A stretch of DNA of 64,000 nucleotides from Loxodes magnus (Eukaryota; Ciliophora; Karyorelictea; Loxodida; Loxodidae). Position numbers and translations under genes: made by a program. The DNA lies in NCBI GenBank assembly GCA_946699065.1, contig CAMPDV010000916.1, forward strand, positions 1 to 64,000. The letters run 5' to 3'. The notes beneath the pieces were generated by a model, which was not told where the DNA came from, searched no databases, and was given only the letters and a program-made list of their open reading frames with translations. Positions 52,610-62,200 of this stretch are shown here, one piece after another (within the stretch, counting starts at the first letter, position 1; each line of letters opens with the position of its first letter).

Positions 52610-53549
52610 TTCCGTTTTAGGGATTTTCAACCCCGTCAGGAGGACAGCGGTTCATGCTCCCTGCTGTTAAATATAAAAGTTGGGGTCGCCCAATTTTAGC
52701 GAGATTGGGAACTCGGATTTTTCCAGGTTTTCCTTCCTTTTACTTGGTATGGTTCCATGTTGATCTTGTATACTGAACCATCCGGGTTACAATACATTCT
52801 TTTCATTTTTGCTTCTTCTTTTTCCTTCTTTTGTTGCTCTTTTATCAAATAGTTTCTTTATTTCTATTAGAATTTCTAACACTTCCAATAAAAATGTCAT
52901 ACGCTTCCACAGCAGAAACATTTCTTTTTTATTTTGAATTATTTTCCTTGATTTGTTTGCTCTTTCTAGACTTCAATTTCCATTTGTATAGCTCCAGTTT
53001 CGCTTTACTCTTTCTTAAAAGTTTACAGTTTCTCTTCTACTTTTCAGAGTCTGTTATCCAGTTCAGTCTGTTTCTAAAGCTAATTTTAGGATTCGTTAGT
53101 CTGACTTTGGGAGATATTCCAAAAAGCGTTAAAATCTCTTTCCTAGGACATAAGTCTTGACTCAATTCCTTCTGCTAGGTCTAGCTTTGCCATCAGCATA
53201 TAATTGTCCTTCTTCAATCTCTTGACCTCTTCCTGGAGGTTCAGTACCACTTTGATAAACTACTCTATGCTCATCTGGTCAGAAGGGTTAAACTCTGATA
53301 CCTCCTGGTGGAGAACAGACTTCATCTATTTCCTCGGTTTCTCGCTTGAGGTTGGAGTTTCCGTGTATATTCTTAATTGGCTTTCGTTCGTTTTGTTAGA
53401 TTCCAAGTTGTTAGTTCAGTGTTGGTTAAGGTTGTGATAGAGAAGATTGTTAAGATTATTAAGACTTGGTTTCTTGCTTCCTCCCTTCCTTTTTGGCTTA
53501 GGAAGAGGAGGTATAGAAGCCTGACTTGAAACTTGAAACTTGAAACCAT
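52610..53549 (-). CDS. LINE ORF1 protein with complete CCHC zinc knuckle
   Basis: This is the best ORF1 copy. One frame covers a basic, Pro-rich N-terminus (IPPLPKPKRKGGSKK), the family signature EVSEFNPSDQMSIEQF, a coiled coil (LNLQEEVKRLKKDN), MSQERDFNAFWNI, a perfect CX2CX4HX4C knuckle (CFCCGSVWHFYWKC) near 52,915-52,880, a Lys/Glu helix (KEQQKKEKEEAKMKR) and a Trp-rich tail (GRKTWKNPSSQSRQNW). TAA/TAG read as Gln and TGA as Trp (QHW, RLW, SVW). It would bind element RNA. The only ATG near the start (53,549-53,547) is out of frame because of a three-unit heptamer repeat; four units would restore the frame. The 3' end coincides with that of the 26-kb copy, and no ORF2 follows. GC is higher than in its neighbours, so it may be the youngest insertion. 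Confidence 0.75.
53526..53546. repeat. Three heptamers at the start of ORF1
   Basis: Three exact copies of GTTTCAA (minus strand) directly follow the candidate ATG of the ORF1 copy. Seven is not a multiple of three, so unit number sets whether the ATG is in frame. With three units it is not. Confidence 0.75.
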
Positions 53550-56500
53550 TTTTTTAAATATTTTTAATTAAATTAAATACTATGTAAATAAAGGTTTTTA
53601 TAATGACTCTAGTAATTTTAAATAGTTACTTCATATCGTATAGGTAGTTAAATTAGATTGATGAAATTGCAAAAATGTATAAAATAATACTAAATAAACA
53701 GTATTCAGTTTTTAAGACTGTAAATTAAACTAATTTCAGACAAAAAATTCAGCTCTTAGTGTGTCAGTATAAAATATGCACTAATTTTTTGGAAATTTCA
53801 AAATTAAAACATTCAGTAATGTAAATTTCAATACTGAGACATTAAGAATTATGGAGCTAGGCAAATATTAAAAAAGTAGCAAGAAATCTTTCAGATTATA
53901 GTAAAAGAAAATGATTAAAATTCTTAAGCAAGATTAAATTTTTCCAATCGGATAGAACTTTTATACTTTATCTAACAATTCAACAGAAATTGCACAATGA
54001 GTATATAGGTTTTGGAAATGTTAAACTCAAGCACTACTAAAAATTCTTAAACGTAAAATTTATTAAATTATGTCAATATTATAAATATCCAATAGGTAGT
54101 AACATGAATCAAAGGAAAACAAAACTTATGTATCGCATTTTATAAGGTCAAACACTGCTAATAATGGAAGAAAAGTTCTTCAATTTATAATTTTTTTATG
54201 TTAAAAATAACTAAATTTTAAATAGATATTGAAAGATTAAAAACTGTTGATGATTAAATAATTTCTAACTTTTAAATTTTTATATATTTCTAATTTTTAT
54301 TTTCAAATAAACTTGTAAGAAATTTAAATAAATCTAACCAAAATTTCTCAAAATTTTTTGAACTTTTAAATGTTTTTTACCCTTTAATCTTAAATTTTTT
54401 ATTTCCCTAATGTAAATTTAATTTTTTTTAATCGCTCAGATTCGTTTATATATAGTTAATTAATAGATTTTTTATTTCAAAATTTTTTCTTCCAAACGAG
54501 CATCTATTTAAATAAAATAAATTTGAACCATTATTTATCTTTATAAAAAATTTAAAGTTGAAATTAATCTCTTTAAAATACTAAAATTACTAATTATATT
54601 TTTATTTTTTTCTTCTTTATGTTTTTTAAATTATTTGTCTAGACATTAATTTTTCATGCTGCTTATAAAAAGATATTAAATTTAGGAAATGTATATAGAT
54701 ATAAATTTAGATGATTTTAAATTAATTTCTTAGCATCTATGTTGCTAAATAATCTTAAAGATATATTAACTTATAAATTAAGAATTATTTTGTATTATTA
54801 AGTCATAAATAATCCTTTATTATTAAATGTTCTAATTCTTAAATACAAATCTTTAGCTTTCTATCTTTATGTTTTTCTACTTATTCAGTATAACCTTTTT
54901 ATTTCAAAAGTATAAGAAATTAACCTTTCCTACAAGAAATATATAGATAAAGCATTTAAAATATAATTTAGATATTTAAAGAACTTATGATTTCAAAGAG
55001 TTTAATAAGAATCTCAATATTTAAATCTTAAAAAAAGCTTCTAAGAATACCTTTAAAGGAATGCTGTAATTCTTAAAGCAAAAGGATTTGCTGATTAAAT
55101 AGAAAGTAATTAAAATGTTTTCCCTTTAATAGCATTCAATAAATACAATAGACATGAAACTATTTCAATCTATAAACTAAGGACATAAATTATAATTTTT
55201 AATATGAACTGAGTCAACGATATATAGAAAACATAATTAAGCTAACTTTGCTTATGCATATAGGAATTTTATAAATTTGAGCACATTTTCTAATATAATA
55301 TTTATTTAGACATTTTAAAGAATTTTAATAACACAAAATAATTAATAGAAAAGAATATAGAAGACTAATTTTATATTAATAAAACTATATCAATCATTAA
55401 TTTACAAAAAAAGATAATTAAAGTAGACAAGTACATAAAATATTCCATCAATAGTTATTTGAAGAAGATCAAAGGTTTTTAAAGACTAGAGTGAAGAAAT
55501 AGATCCTACTAAAAGAAACCAAAAAATAGATTTAATGAACTATTCAAGTCCTTGTCAAGTTGAGAGTAAAAGAAAGTCGTGATTGAAAATGCAGAAACTT
55601 TTAAATTCAACATAATTTGCATGATTATTTATCAATATTTATGCAATTATATCTCAATATTTAAAACATTGAAACTTTTATAGTTTATTATTATTATATA
55701 TTTTTCTATTTTTTTCTTTAAAAGTAATTTGGCAGATTTTCCTTACACTTTTATTTATTTAGAATCTTTAAATTATGAACTACTACTATTATTTATTTTA
55801 ATTTAAGCTTAATTTATTATTTTCAAAGAGTATAGATTTTCAAGTGTGTAGAATGAAAAATAATTATAAGTTTGATTTTCGTAAAATAAACCGTTAATTG
55901 AATTCTTAACGTTTCTAATCCTAAAAAATATTGCAATCCAGAAGGATATTCTGCAGTTCAATGTGATTCAACTTAAAATAGTTTAATTTATAATCGAGAA
56001 AGTATTAATATTCTCAATTATATGAAAACAAATCCCAACTTAAATATAAATTCTTTAATTATCATTTAAATACCATTATAAAATGAAGTAATAGCTAGCA
56101 ATTTAAGTTTAATTAGCTAAGTAAAATATTTAATAGCGAAATTAATTAATTTAAAGTTCTTTAACTATAATAATGATATCAATATAATAGTAATATTCAC
56201 CATCATTATATAATTATATTAGGCAAATTAAAATTATTTAGAGTTAAGATAATTAAGTAAAAATAGTTTATATTAAGCATAGCTAGTAATTTATTTATCA
56301 ACTCTTCTTTTTCAAAATAGATAATTTTTGTATCTATAAGCATTGCCAAATACTCGGAAAGAACAATTTGAGCGATTTTTTGTATTTTAAAGAATTCAAA
56401 AAGAAGTATTAGGTGTGATAAGAATAGAGATAATTAAGAAATATCTTTGAAATTTATTAATTTTTTAGCTGTACTTAAGGTAGCAAATTCGCTAGCAAAT

Positions 56501-57293
56501 CTACTAAAAAATTGAAATTAATAAGTTATTTTATGATCCGCTAAATTAGTTCAATTATTCTCTACATTATGGACTTTTTCTATAGAGATTTTAAAAAACT
56601 GAGAAATATATTTCAAACAAAAGAGGCAATTTGATACTCAACATAATAAAAAAGCAATTGAAATATCAATTAAACAGTAAGATTTTAGTGAAATAATTTC
56701 TTAAAATTATTTAGATACTTTAAATTCCCTAGATAGCGCAATAAAATTATATTTTCTATTTTTAATATAATTATTCTTTTAGTAAGATTTTGATAATTTA
56801 ATTTATACCATTTATAAACTTAAAAATTTTTCTGACTAAAGTTTTATAATTAGGATATTTCAATTAGCTTAAATAAACTTTTTAATAGTTTTAATTAAAG
56901 AAATTTTTTTCTTTTTTAAATAGAAAATAATGCTTAATAGATTAAATATAATAAAGCTTTCTCTTTATTTTATAAAAAGAAATCATGCTTTTAGTTTAAC
57001 CATAAACTATAAATAAATAAATAAATAAATAATTATTTAGATATCTTTATTTTTCATATAGCTTGTAAATAATAATAGTTTTAATTCTTTAAGAAAGAAA
57101 AATTTGTAGTCTGCATAATGTTTGCTATCAGATATAAAGTATATATATAAAATATTTTTATTAGTCTACTGTGTAAACTTTAAATATATTAAAGTAAGAT
57201 TTTCTTTTGTTGTAATCTATCTGCTAATTTATTTCTAGTCTTTTGTAAATTAGTTTTATCAAGAATAATTTATTAACCTATTTATTATAAAAA
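53550..57293. other. Long AT-rich spacer
   Basis: No gene recognised. A patch at 55,430-55,620 is slightly GC-richer without a clear frame. A short (AAAT)n run lies at about 57,011-57,032. A GGTAGCAAATTC-like word near 56,480 was considered as LSU rRNA and rejected. Confidence 0.4.
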
Positions 57294-58075
57294 ATGGCTC
57301 CTAAGAAATAATCCTCTAAAAATTAGCAGAATATAAATTAATAAAATTCTCTCATTGAAACATACTCCCTAGAAACGGAAAGAAAAAAGATGTAAATGTA
57401 GTTACTTGACCGAATTAACGGATTTAATCTTTGACTTTTACTGTGCAATAATTATAGAGTGAAAATCAATAACTAAAAACGGAATTAAAAAACAAACCCT
57501 CAAATTTTCAACTTAGCGTAGAACTGGAAAAAACGGAGTTTAAACTAAAATAAAAAAATAGGCAAATAATTAGTAATAACTTCTTTTCCTTCATAATGAT
57601 CCTATTATTTTGGAATAACAGAATTTCAAATTTTTTTTAATGCAAAAAATGTGGAAAATCAGAATACGATAAAAAAAAACAGCAATTCAAGATGTTTCTA
57701 CTTTATTAAAATAGGACATTATATAAAAACTGCAGACAATTCCAATTTAAATATAAATTAGAAAACTAGAAAATTTTGAAGAAAATGAATAAACTTTACT
57801 GCACTACAAATGCAAAAATATTTAGAAGAAAATTGTAAATAAAAACCAGCTTCTGGAAGACATTGTTAATGCATAGGAGAGAAGAACCAGACTAATATTC
57901 GGCAAAGACTGAGATTGAAACAAGATTCCAATAGTAAAGAAGCGCTAAGTCGCCACCAAAAGGAACGTAATACAAGAAATTAATACTGGTGAAGAAATTC
58001 GAGAATATGGGGATAACTACCAATAATTTTTTAATCAATCGTAATCAGCCTATTGAAGGTAGTTATTACGTTAAT
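57294..58075 (+). pseudogene. LINE ORF1 copy starting MAPKKQ, frameshifted in the zinc knuckle
   Basis: The ATG at 57,294 opens MAPKKQSSKNQQNINQQ and a frame rich in Gln, Asn and Lys with a probable coiled coil (LETERKKMQMQLLDRI), similar in its start to the 36-kb copy. TGA codes one residue (FNLWLLL). The frame reaches a knuckle at 57,693, CFYFIKIGHYIK, where the second Cys is Phe. A missing A in the following A-run puts the last Cys (57,731-57,733) out of frame. Further on, other frames give KERNTRNQYWWR and SRIWG, comparable with KEKCILEGQGWRI of the 36-kb copy. The clean start and a single late slip suggest fairly recent inactivation. Confidence 0.65.
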
Positions 58076-59218
58076 TTACTTATCTTATCTTAACCTATTT
58101 TATTAAAAATAACTGCATTATCAGACACCTAGATTAGATATAAATTAATTTAATGGATCATTTTTTTACTATCACTTCTTTAGTTTTTATCATTGAATAA
58201 AAAAAGAATTGGATAATACAGCAATATAAATAATTTACTTAAAGGGTACTTTATGAAATTTGTAAAAGTTAAAAAATAATGATAAAATTGTTGAAATCAA
58301 GAATTCTTATTGGATAAATATTATAAAATTAATTACTAATTGATTAACCAAAATACTAAACATTTTTTGAGTATAATTTATTTTAATTTCTAAAAAGAAT
58401 TTAGTTTTTAATTGCTCAAAAATTATACGTTTCATAGTTCTAAATCTTGTTCTTAATGAATTAGTTATAAAATAAAAAAATGGAGATTTAAATAGAAGAT
58501 AAATAAAGTTTTTTATTATTTTAATTATATAATACGAATTCTTTTTATATTGCTGATTAAAAGTTTCATGTTCTATAAAAGAGTTTTACTTAGAATTTTT
58601 TATTTAAAAAATAAATATAAATAACTGAAAATTTTACTATAAATTATCAGGAATTTAAAAAACATTAAATGATATACTTTAGGAAACATTTTTAATTTAT
58701 TTATTTTGAAAAGAATTCATTTATTAAACAAAATTTTATCCTTTTCTAATTAAAAATTAAGCATATTATAATAATAAAAACTAATTAGTTTAGAATCTTT
58801 AGTACATCTAGAAAATTTTTCGTTAGAAAAGAAATTAACTTTTCAATTTCTGAGATTAAATTCAATATTCCAATTAAAAAAATAGCACTAAATATTTAAG
58901 AAATATGTTAATTGTTTTATCTTTAAAACTATTTTTTTATATAGTAAAAATTTAATTTATACTTATTAAAACAATTACAACTTCAAATATTATAAGTTAT
59001 TTATTTAACACATAGAGAAACATATTTTTGTGACTTTTTCTGTTTAAAAATTCATTATTCACAAGATAATGAATTCTAATAATTTATCTCATTAAAATTT
59101 AAATTAAATTAAATTTAAACTAAAAGAGTTTTTTGACGTCTTTAATTGCAAGAATTGCTTCTTTCAATTATAGACGTTAGTAAATGTTTTTAAATAGTTT
59201 TTTAATCTTGTTTGCATC
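58076..59218. other. AT-rich spacer, includes LINE 3' flank
   Basis: The right end (about 59,000-59,218) is the sequence downstream of the minus-strand LINE and may hold its 3' untranslated part. Otherwise no feature. Confidence 0.4.
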
Positions 59219-62200
59219 TCATCATTTTTCTTTAATTAGTTCTTCTTTCTATTCATCTTTAGCTTCTTCCTTTTTTGCTTTCTCCATTTCTAGAATCTCA
59301 AGTCTCCTTGTCATTAGCTTCTTATGAAATATTTTGATCTATAAGTCTAAATACTCCAATTTAGACCTTGAAAATGAGTTTAGATATTCTTGATCGTATA
59401 GTATAAGGCGCCTTAAGTCATAATTTCCGATATTTTCCGATAATCAATTCATTATATTAGAATAGTACACACATTTAAAGATATGCTCGAAAGTTTCATA
59501 CTCTCCACACATACAATAGGGATTATCAATGGGGTAATGTCGATCTTAAAGATCCTTACGGAAATTATAAGTTTAGGTTCTAAGTTTATATATACTGATA
59601 ATTTCTCGTCTATACTATTTGTTTAATTTAGTATAAGTAATTTGTGGAAATTGTTAAAGATTACCAAATTATTCAGTATATACTCTAGCTGTTTTCATCC
59701 TCATAAATTTTTTAGTAGCTACTTTGTAGAAATATTGTTGTATTTTTTCTCTTACATGTTTAGTAAAAGTTTTAAGATTGGTATTATTCTATTAATTCTG
59801 CAGATCGATATTATAAAGGTCTGATAATTGCTACACTTAATCGTAGTATTGAAATCCTTTTTTCCATATATTAATGAAAAGAGAGCCTATTGTTGATCTT
59901 GGAAAATCAGTACTTTCTTATTTAATTTTATGGTAGAATCTGAAGAATTTTATAGCCATAATGTGCTTAAAGGGTAATCAATTCAGGTCTATATAACATG
60001 ATTCATTAAATGTTGAAGTTGCTACTTAAAAAGCTTTTCTTGAAATTAATCTCATGCTTGATTCTATTCTGTTCAGAACTCCAGTTACTCCTTTTTGAAT
60101 ACTTCATGGTACTAAGTCTCCTCCATATTCTGCTTTAGGTAATGTAAAAAGTCTACATAAAGTTTTAAAATGTCAAGGAGTTACATTCTTATATCTCATC
60201 AGTTAAAAAACAGCTTTCTTCATTGCAGCTATATACTTGAATGCAGTTTCTTTGCAATGGGGATTTAAGTTCTTCTTCTAATGTAGAATAACTCCTAAAT
60301 ATGTTACTTGTTCTTTTTAAGCAATTGGCTAATTTCCTAATCATAAATTTAAAATTTATTATTTCTGATTCTTCTTTAGAAATTAGATGCATTCAGATTT
60401 GGTAACATTAATCTTTAAATGTGTTCATGCAAAAACTTTATTTGCTTCATTTATTAAATTCTACATCTACTTTGCAGATTTGGAAAGAAGAATAAGATCA
60501 TCTGCCCATCCTCTACAAGCGAAGCTAATACTTGAATCCTGGCATTTAAATCCCAATTAGTTACTTTTACTTTCCAGATATCTAATTACTATGTCATAAT
60601 ACAATAATGCTAAAACTGGTCCATGAGAACTTCCTTACATAACTCCATTGTTGAACTATAAAGTTCTGGTGCTCTTACCATCTATGATAAATGAAGAATT
60701 TAGGTTTTTATAAAACGATTCTAAAGCTATTATTATTCCAAGTGGTAGTTTAACTCTCTTAAGTTAATCAAACAAGAGTCTTCTTTCTATTGAGTCAAAC
60801 ATTTTTTCAACGTCTATCAGTGTTGCTATCAATTTAGTCTTACCTTTAGCACATTTCCGATAGTTATCAATTATTTGTTATATTATTCAAATTTATTAAG
60901 TTGTTTATCTGTTTTTCATAAATCCCATTTATGAAGGGTGAATCAAATTTCTCTAATAAATCAGATTGTATAGTCTTTTTGTTAAAGCTTTATCATATAG
61001 TTTTAGAATAGTATTAATAAGAGAAATAGGTCGTCAGTTTTTCCAATCATCTTTATTTCCTTTTTTAAATATTGGAATTATCACCGATATATTTAATTCC
61101 TAAGGGATTCTTCCAAGTCTTAGCATATTATTCAGAAAAGAATGAAGAATTATTAATAAATATTATCCACCATATTTCAGAAGTTCGCCTTTTATTCCAT
61201 CTGGACCAGCTGCTTTTCCATTCGGAATTTCTTTTATAATTTCTTATATTTCTTTTATGGTAAAAAGATCAAATCCTTACAAATACGAGAGTGGATAATC
61301 TTTAATTTCTTAAATATTATCGTATATTTTATCTATTTTTTAATTACTAAGATTTATTTATTCTTGAGTTAGATTATAATGCTTGTTAAAAACACAATTT
61401 TCCCATGATTCAATGAATTTATTTTTGATTTCTTAATTAAAGTTCATAGTATTTCTCTTCAAAGGATTTAGAATTTTCTTAGCCTGTGAAAAAATTTCCC
61501 TAGAATTTCCATTAAGAAGTAGAAATTTCTTTTTTGCTTTATTTTTTTTAAATTTTCATAGATTATACTTGAAGTCTTTCCAAAGTCGTTTTGCTTCCTC
61601 ATGAAGATTAGTTACTTGCTAGTTTATTCTTCCAAATCTTACGTGAGCTTCCTTATATTCTGAGTTAGTTCTTTTTGCCTCTATATATTTCTTTGTGAGA
61701 GCTCGAGGAAGTTTGTTATAATTTGAATCTGGAATAAAAGAACCTAATGTTTGATCAGCATTGTCTTAAATATTACTTTTGATGCATTCATATTAATCTT
61801 CAAGATTATCTTAATCTATTTAAAAGAATTCTAGATAAGTTTGTAGGAAAGATTCTTAATATTTTTATCTATCTATTGCATCTTATAACCTATTTATTTT
61901 ATATTTTCTCTGAGTTATCTTTTCCCAATATACTATAGAATTATTGATAAAGTCGACAGTGATTGGAATATGATCAGAAAATAAACTATTATTATGAGCA
62001 GTGAAATTTGCAAACTAATTAACGTTCAAATGGTTGTTTATAATGATATAATCATTACAATACGTTTTTCCTGTTCCTTTGTGAATACATGTATTAATGT
62101 TGCTATCATTCACTATCTCAAGATCGTTTTATAGTAAGAATTCTTATAGTCTAATGTTATTATCATAAGCATTTTCAGGATTATCACCGAAGCCTTATAA

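Noticed and set aside
52831-53437. Two standard-code plus-strand ORFs of 109 and 77 codons
   Set aside because: They are antisense shadows of the minus-strand ORF1 copy, which has a zinc knuckle and homologous copies. The hydrophobic plus-strand peptides result from its Lys/Glu-rich codons read backwards.
56380-56750. LSU rRNA-like stretch (CTTAAGGTAGCAAATTC, GATCCGCTAAATTAG)
   Set aside because: Only one short word matches the LSU domain V core well. Spacing to the next conserved blocks is wrong and the GACGAAAAGACCC-type block is not convincing. Chance is likely in AT-rich DNA.
57011-57032. (AAAT)n run as a regulatory or origin element
   Set aside because: Short A/T simple repeats are expected in DNA of this composition, and nothing else marks the site.
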